Assembly: GCF_900172365.1 (NCBI RefSeq)
Contig: NZ_FWFJ01000001.1
Location: 1 to 64,000, forward strand
From: Roseovarius gaetbuli
GTDB lineage: Bacteria; Pseudomonadota; Alphaproteobacteria; Rhodobacterales; Rhodobacteraceae
Length of the DNA stretch: 64,000 nucleotides
Direction: 5' to 3'
Numbering within the stretch: position 1 is the stretch's first letter; every line of letters starts with the position of its first letter. The notes below the pieces were generated by a model. That model was not told the origin of the DNA and ran no database searches. It saw only the letters and a program-made list of their open reading frames with translations. A program made the translations under genes and the position numbers. Below, in pieces: positions 34,469 to 42,822 of the stretch.

Positions 34469-35625
34469 TGCGGGTGTTCGTGATTGCGGGCGAGGCCTCT
34501 GGCGATAAGCTTGGGGCGGCTCTTATGGCTGGGCTGAAATCCCTGACAGAGGTCGAGTTTTCCGGCGTCGGTGGCCCCTTGATGGAGGCCGAGGGCCTGC
34601 AAAGCCTGTTCCCGATGGACGAGCTAAGCGTGATGGGCCTTGCCGAGGTTTTACCGAAATACCCGGCGCTGAAACGGCGCCTGAATCAGACCGTCGAGGC
34701 CGCGCTTGGCTTTGCTCCCGATATCCTGATCACCATCGATAGCCCCGATTTCTGCCTGCGCGTTGCGCGTAAGGTCAAGGCCGCAAGCGCGATCCGCACG
34801 GTGCATTACGTGGCCCCCTCGGTCTGGGCCTGGCGGGCAGGGCGCGCGGCCAAGATGGCGCGGGTGATCGACCATGTGCTTGCGCTCTTGCCGTTCGAGC
34901 CGCCCTTCATGACCGCCGCCGGGATGGAATGTGATTTTGTCGGCCATCCGGTGGTGGCCGAGCCGCGCCCGAGCGCGCAGGACGTGGCCGCGTTTCGCGC
35001 CCGCCACGGCCTGACCGATGCGCCGCTCTTGATGGTGCTGCCCGGATCGCGCCGCGGCGAGGTGACCCGCCTGACCCCGATCTTTGGCGAGGTGATTGCC
35101 CGGCTGGCGCATGAGCGCCCCGACACCCGCCTTGTCCTGCCAACCTCGCGGCATCTGGCCGCTTTGGTGCGCGAGATGGTTGCCGACTGGACGATCGTGC
35201 CGCTGGTTTTGGCCCCGGAAGACGGGCAAACCCCGGCGGAGTTCACAGCGCAAAAGGCCTGTGCCTTTCACGCGGCCGATTGGGCGCTTGCGGCCTCGGG
35301 CACGGTCTCGCTTGAGCTGGCGGCGGCGCGCACGCCGATGGTGATTGCCTATGACATGAATTGGCTTAGCCGCACGCTGATCTGGCGCATGCTCAAGGTG
35401 GATACGCTCACTCTGGTCAACCTGGTGAGTGAAACCCGCGCCGTGCCGGAATTCATCGGCAAGGCCTGTCGCGCAGAGCTGATCGCGCCCGAATTGCTCA
35501 AACTGATGGAGGATCCCGGCGCGCAGATGGCGGCGATGGAAACCACGCTTGAGCGGCTTGGGATGGGCGGCGAGGCGCCGGGCCTAAGGGCGGCCCGGGC
35601 CGTTTTGAAGCGCGGTTTTACTTGA
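34468..35625 (+). CDS. lpxB: Lipid-A-disaccharide synthase
   Basis: A 385-residue family GT19 glycosyltransferase that joins lipid X and UDP-diacylglucosamine. Signatures are VFVIAGEASGDKLGAALM at the N-terminus, FSGVGGPLMEAEGL, VAPSVWAWRAGRA and LPGSRRGEV for the UDP-binding half. The ATG overlaps the lpxI stop as TGATG. The 3' end overlaps the convergent DUF2059 gene by 8 bases. It is the last gene of the operon. Confidence 0.94.
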   Translation: MRVFVIAGEASGDKLGAALMAGLKSLTEVEFSGVGGPLMEAEGLQSLFPMDELSVMGLAEVLPKYPALKRRLNQTVEAALGFAPDILITIDSPDFCLRVARKVKAASAIRTVHYVAPSVWAWRAGRAAKMARVIDHVLALLPFEPPFMTAAGMECDFVGHPVVAEPRPSAQDVAAFRARHGLTDAPLLMVLPGSRRGEVTRLTPIFGEVIARLAHERPDTRLVLPTSRHLAALVREMVADWTIVPLVLAPEDGQTPAEFTAQKACAFHAADWALAASGTVSLELAAARTPMVIAYDMNWLSRTLIWRMLKVDTLTLVNLVSETRAVPEFIGKACRAELIAPELLKLMEDPGAQMAAMETTLERLGMGGEAPGLRAARAVLKRGFT

Positions 35626-36112
35626 CCGCATCGTCCGTCACGGTGATCGCCTCGATCTTGGGCATCATCACCGGCATCGCCTTTTGCAACACGGCCGAGA
35701 TCATCGGCTGTTGGATCTGCGCCAGCTGCGGCATCTTTTCCATCACCGCGCGGCCATGCTCTGACATGTAGAAACCGCGTAGCGCGGTCAGTTCTTCGAG
35801 CGACATAAGATCGGCCATGACCTCGTCCTGCTGTAGCATGACTTCTGTCAGTGGCCCGGTCAGCTCGTCGGAAAACAGCTTTTCGATCTGGCTGATCTGT
35901 TCGGGCGACATCGGCTGGCGGTTTTTGGCCATTTGCTCGATCATCGGAAACCAGAGCTGGCGGATGAAATCCTGGATGTCCATGTCTTTCATGGTCGCCT
36001 CGACGTAGTCCTTGGCGATGGCCACGCGGGCATCGCGATTGTCGGTGGCGGTATCGGCATAGGCGGGAAGGGCAAGGCAAAGGGCTGTGGCGGCCCCGAT
36101 AAGAAAACGCAT
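35618..36112 (-). CDS. Secreted DUF2059-domain protein
   Basis: A 164-residue exported protein with a signal peptide (about residues 1-19, ending PAYA) and an all-helical DUF2059 domain in the second half. That domain has the typical LTALRGFYMSEHGRAVMEKM (growth of a helix pair ending in KMPQL). The function of this family is unknown; it is often in the envelope. It is a single gene on the minus strand, converging on lpxB. Confidence 0.78.
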   Translation of the reverse strand: MRFLIGAATALCLALPAYADTATDNRDARVAIAKDYVEATMKDMDIQDFIRQLWFPMIEQMAKNRQPMSPEQISQIEKLFSDELTGPLTEVMLQQDEVMADLMSLEELTALRGFYMSEHGRAVMEKMPQLAQIQQPMISAVLQKAMPVMMPKIEAITVTDDAVK

Positions 36113-36273
36113 TTTAATTCAACTCCAAGGTCATAAATCGCAGTCATGACATCACCTTGGCCGGGCGCTGTCAATCCACCACCGTTGCGTGATGCCTTGC
36201 GAAGCCGACGCAGGGTTGTTATCTGGCGTTAAACAAAACCCGATAGATTTGATCGGATAGAGATGAGGCCTCG

Positions 36274-37362
36274 GTGCAGACGCAAGATCCCCGGTTAGAA
36301 ATCAAGCATCTGGTGCGCCGCTACGAGGGCCGCACCGTGGTCAAGGATGTCTCGCTCCGGGTGATGCCGGGGCAGGTGACCTGTCTGCTTGGGCCGTCGG
36401 GCTGTGGCAAGTCAACGACTTTGCGGATGATCGCCGGCGTTGAAATGCAGGATTCGGGTGAGATCTGGGTCGATGGTGCGCTGATCTGTGACACGGTGTT
36501 TCGCGTGCCCCCCGAGCGGCGCCATATCGGCCTTATGTTTCAGGATTTCGCCCTGTTTCCGCATCTGAGCGTCGCCCAGAACGTGGCCTTTGGCCTAAGT
36601 GGGGATAAGGCTGCGATGGCGTCACGGGTTAAGGAATTGCTTAACCGGGTCGGCATGGGGCGCTATCTTGAGTCCTATCCACACGAGCTTTCTGGTGGCG
36701 AGCAACAGCGCGTTGCGCTTGCCCGTGCCCTCGCGCCGCGCCCGCGCATCATGCTCATGGACGAGCCGTTTTCCGGGCTGGATAACCGTCTGCGCGACGG
36801 CATCCGCGATGAAACGCTGGATATCCTGCGCGAAGAAGATACGGCGGTGCTGCTCGTTACCCACGAGCCGGAAGAGGCGATGCGCATGGCCGATGAAATC
36901 GCGCTCATGCGGGATGGGCGGATCGTGCAACAGGGGGCGCCCTATAACATCTATAACGCCCCGGTGGATCGAAGCGCGGTTGCCTTCTTTAGCGATATCA
37001 ACGTGATACGCGGCACCGTGCGTGGCGCTTTGACCGAAACACCCTTTGGTCATTTCCTGGCGCCCGGTGTGCCTGATGGGCAAGAGGTCGAAATCGTCAT
37101 TCGCCCCCAGCATATCAAGATCGACTTTGATCGCGGCGGCCGGGGCCCCAACCCCACGCCCCAGGATGGCACGCCTGCGCGCGGCGTGGTGGTGCGGGCG
37201 CGCTTCATCGGGTCGGAAAGCCTTGTGGAGTTTCGCATGGATCATGACGGCTCGATCCTGCGGGCGACGGTGCCGAATGTGTTCCTGCCAAAGCCGGGCA
37301 AGCCGCTCTGGCTTATGCTGCGGCGCGATCGCTGTTTCGTCTTTCCGGTCAAGAAAGATTAA
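36274..37362 (+). CDS. ABC transporter ATP-binding protein, FbpC/PotA-like
   Basis: A 362-residue ATPase. Walker A is LLGPSGCGKSTT, the Q-loop is in GLMFQDFALFPHLSV, the signature is LSGGEQQRVALARAL, Walker B is IMLMDEPFSGLD and the H-loop is LLVTHEPEEAM. A C-terminal TOBE-type domain starts near EVEIVIRPQHIKI. This is the importer type for ferric iron, polyamines or anions. No permease or binding protein is adjacent, so it must work with components encoded elsewhere. The start is a GTG at 36274. Confidence 0.88.
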   Translation: MQTQDPRLEIKHLVRRYEGRTVVKDVSLRVMPGQVTCLLGPSGCGKSTTLRMIAGVEMQDSGEIWVDGALICDTVFRVPPERRHIGLMFQDFALFPHLSVAQNVAFGLSGDKAAMASRVKELLNRVGMGRYLESYPHELSGGEQQRVALARALAPRPRIMLMDEPFSGLDNRLRDGIRDETLDILREEDTAVLLVTHEPEEAMRMADEIALMRDGRIVQQGAPYNIYNAPVDRSAVAFFSDINVIRGTVRGALTETPFGHFLAPGVPDGQEVEIVIRPQHIKIDFDRGGRGPNPTPQDGTPARGVVVRARFIGSESLVEFRMDHDGSILRATVPNVFLPKPGKPLWLMLRRDRCFVFPVKKD

Positions 37363-37379
37363 CGCGCCTTCAACAGCAT

Positions 37380-38687
37380 TTAGATCTTGCTGACCTTGAG
37401 CTTGGTAATGCGGTTGTCCTTGCGCGCGATCACCTGAAACCGGAAGCCGTGAAAGATGAAGACCTGATCGACCTTGGGAATCATCTGCGCCTCGTGGATG
37501 ACAAGGCCGGCCACGGTATTGGCCGCCTCATCCGGAAGGTTCCAATCGGTGGCGCGATTAAGATCGCGGATCGTCATGGCGCCCTCAACAAGGAACTGAT
37601 TGTCGTCGCTCTTGCGAATGGCATGTTCGGCATCGGGATCGAATTCATCGGTGATCTCGCCGACGATTTCCTCAAGGATATCCTCAAGCGTGATGAGGCC
37701 CTGAAGGCTTCCGTATTCGTCGACCACAATTGCGAAATGGCTTCTCATGCGCAGAAACTGACGCATCTGATCGTCGAGCGTCGTGGTTTCCGGCACAAAA
37801 TAGGGTTTGCGCGCGACGCTGGTAATATCGAACTTACTCAAGGCCTTGGCGCTTGATGTTGATCCGGTGACCAGCTTGTGCATTGCGCGCAGCAGGTCCT
37901 TGGCGTGGACCACGCCGATGATATTGTCCGGGTCGTCACGATAGAGCGGAAGGCGCGTGTGATTGCTTTCCAGACATTGATTGAGAATGGCGTCGGGGTC
38001 GGCATCAACATCAATCATCTCGATGCCGGAGCGGTGCAACATGATCTCTTCTACGGCGCGTTCCCCAAGATCCAGCGCGCCCAGAATCCGGTCACGATCT
38101 TCTTTTTCGACCACGCCCTCGGATTGACCAAGATAAAGCGCGCCGGCAATTTCGTCGCGCACCGCTAGGATATGGCTGTCGGGGTCGGTCTGAACCCCGA
38201 AAAGGCCAAGAACCATACGCACGAACAGACGAACGGCCGAGACGATTGGCGAAAAAACCTTTATAACCATGACGATAATAGGCGCAGTTCGCGCGGCTGC
38301 CGCCTCGGCGTTGGTGATCGCATAGGTCTTGGGAAGCACCTCGGCAAAGACCAGAACCAAAAGGGTCATCACCAGGGTGGCAAGCGCCACGCCGCTTTCG
38401 CCGAACATCCGCGTGAACAGCGCGGTGGCAAGCGATGTGGCGAGAATATTCACAAGGTTGTTGCCCAACAGGACCGACCCGATCAGCCGCTCGTTATCCT
38501 CGGTGATGTTCAGAGCGCACTCGGCGCCGGCCGATCCCTTTTCCGCCTGCGCGCGCAGCTTGCCGCGCGAGGCCGCCGTCAGCGCGGTTTCGCTTCCCGA
38601 AAAGAAGGCGGACAGGACCAGCAAGGTCAAAATCGCCCCGCTCGTTATCCAGAACGCGAAATCAAGAATTGGTGTAGTGGCTTCCAT
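37380..38687 (-). CDS. HlyC/CorC (CNNM) family membrane protein
   Basis: A 435-residue protein with an N-terminal DUF21/CNNM membrane domain of three or four helices (ILTLLVLSAFFSGSETALTA, LVMTLLVLVFAEVLPKTYA). A pair of CBS domains covers about residues 205-330 (MLHRSGIEMIDVD, FAIVVDEYGSLQGLITLEDI). A C-terminal CorC_HlyC domain follows (FLVEGAMTIRDLNR). Relatives are linked to Mg2+/Co2+ efflux and, historically, hemolysis. The start at 38687 (MEATTPILDF) with AGGA upstream is preferred; the frame opens at 38744, overlapping the region before the divergent phosphoesterase. Confidence 0.87.
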   Translation of the reverse strand: MEATTPILDFAFWITSGAILTLLVLSAFFSGSETALTAASRGKLRAQAEKGSAGAECALNITEDNERLIGSVLLGNNLVNILATSLATALFTRMFGESGVALATLVMTLLVLVFAEVLPKTYAITNAEAAAARTAPIIVMVIKVFSPIVSAVRLFVRMVLGLFGVQTDPDSHILAVRDEIAGALYLGQSEGVVEKEDRDRILGALDLGERAVEEIMLHRSGIEMIDVDADPDAILNQCLESNHTRLPLYRDDPDNIIGVVHAKDLLRAMHKLVTGSTSSAKALSKFDITSVARKPYFVPETTTLDDQMRQFLRMRSHFAIVVDEYGSLQGLITLEDILEEIVGEITDEFDPDAEHAIRKSDDNQFLVEGAMTIRDLNRATDWNLPDEAANTVAGLVIHEAQMIPKVDQVFIFHGFRFQVIARKDNRITKLKVSKI

Positions 38688-38757
38688 TTGGGCAGATGTC
38701 CTTTTAGTCATAGCGGTTATGGGGTGCCGAGGCGCGTCAATCAAGGGATGATGCGGA

Positions 38758-39576
38758 ATGGAATTGCTGGATTTGGGGGTGCTGAGCGGGCCGGTGCTGC
38801 TTTTTGGCGGGCCTTACTCCAACCTGTCGGCCTTGCGGGCCTTGATCGGGCAGGCGCGGGAGCTTGGTATTGCGCCAGAGCGGATGATTTGCACCGGCGA
38901 TCTGGTGGCATATTGCGCGCAAGCCTCTGAAACAGTTTTGGAAATCCGCAGGCTCGGGTGCCCGGTGGTGGCCGGAAACTGTGAAAAGCAGCTGGCGAAT
39001 AATGCGATGCATTGCGGCTGTGGCTTCGGAAAAGACAGCCAGTGCGATGTTCTGTCCGGGGCGTGGTACGCGCATGCGGATCGTGCGATTGGTGGGGCGG
39101 ACCGGGCTTGGATGGCGGGCCTGCCGGATATGATCACCTTTCAGCACGCAGGCCGACACTGTGCCGTGGTGCATGGCGGTATCAGCGACATCAGCCGGTT
39201 CTTGTGGTCGGTGTCGCCCGAGGCCGAATTTCAGGAGGAAATCAATTTAATACAATCCCTTGTGGGCAATATCGACCTCGTGATCGGCGGTCATTCCGGG
39301 ATTCCGTTTCAGTGTGAGATTGGCGACGTGACATGGGTGAACGCCGGGGCTATCGGCATGCCGACAAATGACGGGCGCCCTGAGACGGGGTTCGCCATTC
39401 TTGATAGCTCGGGTGTGGTGTTTCACGATCTGGTCTATGATCATCAGGCGGCCAGGGACGCGATGCAGGCGGCGGGCCTCACCCAAGGCTATGACGCGGC
39501 GCTTACGTCCGGCTATTGGCCCTCGGAAGAGGTGTTGCCACCGGCCTTGCGCCGCGCCGCCGTCACCAAGGGGTGA
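38758..39576 (+). CDS. Metallophosphoesterase-like protein with altered first metal motif
   Basis: A 272-residue calcineurin-like fold protein. Recognisable are CTGDLVAYC (GD motif), VVAGNCEKQL (GNCE where GNHE/D is usual), HGGISDISRF and GGHSGIPF (GH-xx-PF). The first motif, normally D-x-H-G-N, reads FGGPYSNL, so the aspartate and histidine that bind the first metal are gone. A cysteine-rich stretch (MHCGCGFGKDSQC) is unusual. It may bind one metal or act as a regulator. The 3' end overlaps xerD by 64 bases in convergent orientation. Confidence 0.7.
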   Translation: MELLDLGVLSGPVLLFGGPYSNLSALRALIGQARELGIAPERMICTGDLVAYCAQASETVLEIRRLGCPVVAGNCEKQLANNAMHCGCGFGKDSQCDVLSGAWYAHADRAIGGADRAWMAGLPDMITFQHAGRHCAVVHGGISDISRFLWSVSPEAEFQEEINLIQSLVGNIDLVIGGHSGIPFQCEIGDVTWVNAGAIGMPTNDGRPETGFAILDSSGVVFHDLVYDHQAARDAMQAAGLTQGYDAALTSGYWPSEEVLPPALRRAAVTKG

Positions 39577-40484
39577 TGGTCCTGCACCAAGGATTGAAGC
39601 CGCGCCTCAAGCACATGGGTGTAAATCTCGGTCGTGGCCACATCGGCATGGCCCAAAAGCGTCTGAATTGCGCGTAGATCGGCGCCGTTGGCCAAAAGAT
39701 GCGTGGCAAAGGCATGGCGCAGGGTATGCGGTGTCACCTTGGCCGGAGACACACCAGCTTTGACGGACAACTCTTTGATCAGCATATAGAATCGGTGGCG
39801 TGTCAGGTGCCCTGAGGCGCCGTTCGAGGCAAAGAGATAGGGCGATGCAGGGAGGCCTTTGCTGCGGGCAAGCTCTTCGTCCTGATCGCGCAGCACAAGC
39901 CAATTGGCAAGCGCATCTCTGGCGGGCGGCGACAGCGGCACCATGCGTTCCTTGCCTCCCTTGCCCTTGATCAAGAGCAGCGCCGGATTGCCGCGCGCGG
40001 CGGCGACAGGCAGCGACACAAGTTCGCTCACGCGCATGCCCGTCGCATAAAGCAGCGCCATCAGACAGGCGTTGCGGGCCTGATCGGCGGGGCTTCGACC
40101 GTGATCAAGCGAGGCGTCAAGCAGGTCGCCGACCTCGTCTTCGCTTAGGGTTTTGGGCAGACGTTGCGCCTTGCCCGGACCCTTGATGCGAATGGCAGGA
40201 TTATCGGCGCGCAGGCGTTCGTCAAAGGCAAAGCGGTAAAGCTGGCGAATCGCGGACAGGCGGCGCGCGCGGGTGGCGCGGGCAAGGCCTTGCTCATCGC
40301 AATGCACAAGGTAAGACTCAATATCCGTTTGACTTGAAGAGCTTAGGCTAAGGCCTTGATGAACAATCCATTTATGAAAGTCCCGCAGGTCGCGCTCATA
40401 GGCCAGAAGCGTGTTGTTTGCCGCGCCAAGTTCGGCGGCCTGCGCCTCAAGGAAAAGCGAAATCCAGCCGCGGTCGTTGCTCAT
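39513..40484 (-). CDS. xerD: Site-specific tyrosine recombinase XerD
   Basis: A 323-residue recombinase that resolves chromosome dimers at dif with XerC. The SAM-like N-terminal domain covers about residues 10-95 (NNTLLAYERDLRDFHKWIV). In the catalytic domain the residues are R in YATGMRVSELVSL, K in KGKGGKERMVPL, HxxR in PHTLRHAFATHLL, H in LLGHADVATTEIY and the nucleophilic Y in the same segment. The start overlaps the previous gene's stop as ATGA. Genomic context is housekeeping, not an integron or phage. Confidence 0.9.
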   Translation of the reverse strand: MSNDRGWISLFLEAQAAELGAANNTLLAYERDLRDFHKWIVHQGLSLSSSSQTDIESYLVHCDEQGLARATRARRLSAIRQLYRFAFDERLRADNPAIRIKGPGKAQRLPKTLSEDEVGDLLDASLDHGRSPADQARNACLMALLYATGMRVSELVSLPVAAARGNPALLLIKGKGGKERMVPLSPPARDALANWLVLRDQDEELARSKGLPASPYLFASNGASGHLTRHRFYMLIKELSVKAGVSPAKVTPHTLRHAFATHLLANGADLRAIQTLLGHADVATTEIYTHVLEARLQSLVQDHHPLVTAARRKAGGNTSSEGQ

Positions 40485-42013
40485 CTCTGGGCGCTCAGCA
40501 GCAGCATCTGCAGGGCTGCACGTCGGGCCGTGTCCTCTAACCCGACGGCGCGCAGGGTGGCAATTGCGTCGCCAACGCCGTCGCGCCCACTGGCCGAGGC
40601 GCGGTCAAGCCTGGTGGTAGCCATCAAGATTGCCTCGCCCAATTGGCCGCGATCCAACAGGGAGCGATAGGCGGGCGCGGCCTGAGATTGGGCAAAGCCG
40701 GTTGCAATCGCCTGTTCAAGCGTCGTGCTGGCGTCTTGCATGGCCGGGGCGCCCGTCGCGAGCCCGGTCAGGAACCGTTGCCGCCCGGTTTTTGGGGCGA
40801 AGGCCTGCGCGGCGCTTTCATAGCTCTCGGACAAGAGGGCGATATCAAAGGCCAGCGAGGTGATGTCATCGGGCAGCGTCACCGCTGCCAAGCGATCGGC
40901 AAAAAGCTCGGCAAAGGCCACCTCAAGGCGTTGCGATTGCGCGGCGGACCATGCCCCCGGCAAAGCGCGCGCAACAGCGTCAGGATCTGCACGATTCAGG
41001 GCCTTGTCCAGCGTTTGAATGGCCTTGATCCGATCCCAGACCCCACCAGAGGCGGCCGGTTTGCGATCCGTATAAAGCCCCAAAAGCCTCGCCGCCGGCA
41101 GGGCGCCGGTGCGCGCAAGCCGCTCTGCCGCCTCGACTTCGGCCTTCCAGCCCGAGGTGCCGCGCAGATCGGCCATGGCAAAGGCGCGCGCAAGGTTATG
41201 GGTGGGAAGCGGCGTTCCGATTGCCTCGAAAAGACGAAACTGAAGCGGGGTAAGGGATTTGGGAACGGGTGGCGGCGCGGTGTCGTCGATCAGCTCGGGA
41301 TCAAGAAACAGGGCAAGCAGGGTGCTGTTGGTATCGCTCAACGCCCCAAGGGTGTCTGCGCTGTCAAAGATCAGGGCGGCGGTTTGCCAATCACCGCTTC
41401 GCGCGGTGCAGAAAATCCGCGCCTCTAACTCTGTGCTCAGCCGCGGCTGGCGGCTCAGGTCCGTGCAGGGCGTGTCCTCCTGTCCGGTGAGAAGGGCAAG
41501 ATCAAGCCATTGATCAAAAAGGGGTTTCGTGGCGGGGCCGGCGCGTTCGATCAGGGCAAGCGCCGGCTCGATCGCGCCCGCGCGCCGCAGCGCCTTGATG
41601 CGGGCCAAAAGAAACTGTGCATCCGCCTGCGTATCGCCCGGCGCATCGGCCTCGGCCAGCAAAAGCGTGTAATGCAGCGCTTGTATGGCGGGCAAAGGTT
41701 CCGGAGAAAGATGATCGAAGAGACGCAGGATTTCGCGGGTTGTGCTGCCCTGCCAGAGCGTCTTGGGCAGGCCGGTGGTGCGGCTTGGCAAAAGCCCCAC
41801 GGCATCCGCGTGCGGCGCATCAAGGGCCGTTACTGCAACCCTTGGCGTCTCAACCCCTTCGGTCACCGGGGCCTCTAGCTGCGGGGCCAGGCGCGGGGTT
41901 GTGATGGCCGCCGTGCTCGCCTCATCCAGCCAGTCAATCGCCGAAAGCGGTTGCTGCGCGGCACAGGCCACCCCCCAGAGTCCGGCCAGAAGTGTCGCGC
42001 TAATTCGTTTCAA
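40481..42013 (-). CDS. Secreted alpha-helical protein of unknown function
   Basis: A 510-residue protein with a signal peptide (about residues 1-18, ending GVACA), a proline-rich linker, then a long helical array. Repeated short helices with alanine-leucine patterns (for example LPAIQALHYTLLLAEADAPG and NLARAFAMADLRGTSGWKAE) suggest a TPR-like or Sel1-like solenoid, not confirmed. I recognise no named family. It overlaps xerD by 4 bases and the small membrane protein gene upstream by 14 bases, so the three form a compact minus-strand unit. Confidence 0.65.
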   Translation of the reverse strand: MKRISATLLAGLWGVACAAQQPLSAIDWLDEASTAAITTPRLAPQLEAPVTEGVETPRVAVTALDAPHADAVGLLPSRTTGLPKTLWQGSTTREILRLFDHLSPEPLPAIQALHYTLLLAEADAPGDTQADAQFLLARIKALRRAGAIEPALALIERAGPATKPLFDQWLDLALLTGQEDTPCTDLSRQPRLSTELEARIFCTARSGDWQTAALIFDSADTLGALSDTNSTLLALFLDPELIDDTAPPPVPKSLTPLQFRLFEAIGTPLPTHNLARAFAMADLRGTSGWKAEVEAAERLARTGALPAARLLGLYTDRKPAASGGVWDRIKAIQTLDKALNRADPDAVARALPGAWSAAQSQRLEVAFAELFADRLAAVTLPDDITSLAFDIALLSESYESAAQAFAPKTGRQRFLTGLATGAPAMQDASTTLEQAIATGFAQSQAAPAYRSLLDRGQLGEAILMATTRLDRASASGRDGVGDAIATLRAVGLEDTARRAALQMLLLSAQR

Positions 42014-42149
42014 GAATGATTTCCTGCCGAATCTCGATTTGCGGCGGAGAAAAATCCGCGCCGAAAAACGGGCCGATATAGGAATAGGTCACCAGGGCGA
42101 TAAAACCCAGAATGGCCAAATAAAACAGCCACTTGATCAGTCTTACCAT
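42000..42149 (-). CDS. 49-residue membrane protein upstream of the solenoid-protein gene
   Basis: The ATG at 42149 has AGAGGG close upstream. The product MVRLIKWLFYLAILGFIAL continues to about 20 hydrophobic residues, then a short acidic/polar tail (PPQIEIRQEIILETN). Basic residues before the helix predict an N-in orientation with the tail outside. It overlaps the start of the next gene by 14 bases, and the divergent aroK lies on the other side. It resembles small membrane proteins I have seen next to aroK in this group; no function is known. Confidence 0.6.
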   Translation of the reverse strand: MVRLIKWLFYLAILGFIALVTYSYIGPFFGADFSPPQIEIRQEIILETN

Positions 42150-42261
42150 GAGTCCCTCTGCCTGCTTTGGGTATTCTTTTTCCCAACTTATAACTGGCCT
42201 TTTGCCTAAGATCACGTCATTCAGTGAAAAACCTGAAGTTTTGGCAGAGGAGCGCCGAAGG

Positions 42262-42822
42262 GTGGCGGCTGAGAGGCGTTGGAAATTGAAGAAAACCGTT
42301 GTCCTTGTGGGGATGATGGGCGCAGGCAAGACCGCTGTGGGCAAGGCCCTTGCAGCGCGCCTTGGCGTGCCGTTTCTCGATTCGGACGCCGAGATCGAAA
42401 AAGCCGCCAACATGACAATTGCCGAGATATTTCAACGCGATGGCGAGGCTTTCTTTCGCGACCGCGAGACCGAGGTGATTGATCGGCTGTTGGACAGCCA
42501 CCGTGGGATTTTGTCCACGGGCGGCGGTGCTTTCATGTCTGAGCGCAATCGCGCGCTGATCTCGCAGAAGGGGGTTTCGGTCTGGCTTAATGCCGATATG
42601 GATATCTTGTGGTCGCGGGTAAAAGGAAAGAATACCAGGCCCTTGCTGCGCACTTCTAATCCATATCAGACGCTCAAGGATCTTTATGACGCCCGCGTGC
42701 CGACCTATGCGATGGCCGATCTGAACGTGCAAGCGCGCGCCGAATATTCCATCGATGCAATGGCCGAGCAGGTGCAAGAGGCCCTGGCCGACCGCAGCGA
42801 CGTTTTGGAGAGTGCAGAATGA
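42262..42822 (+). CDS. aroK: Shikimate kinase
   Basis: A P-loop kinase phosphorylating shikimate in the aromatic pathway. It has Walker A in GMMGAGKTAVGKAL, the DSDAEIEKAANMTIAEIF shikimate-binding Asp, FFRDRETEV, and STGGGAF. No ATG lies near the expected start. GTG at 42262 (186 residues) is chosen; TTG at 42286 with GAGAGG upstream (178 residues) is equally possible, and the frame opens at 42133. Its stop overlaps the aroB ATG as ATGA. Confidence 0.88.
   Translation: MAAERRWKLKKTVVLVGMMGAGKTAVGKALAARLGVPFLDSDAEIEKAANMTIAEIFQRDGEAFFRDRETEVIDRLLDSHRGILSTGGGAFMSERNRALISQKGVSVWLNADMDILWSRVKGKNTRPLLRTSNPYQTLKDLYDARVPTYAMADLNVQARAEYSIDAMAEQVQEALADRSDVLESAE

Noticed and set aside
39513..40484. 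XerD-like recombinase as a sign of a second mobile element
   Set aside because: Its sequence fits housekeeping XerD, it is coupled to a chromosomal gene, and composition matches the surroundings.
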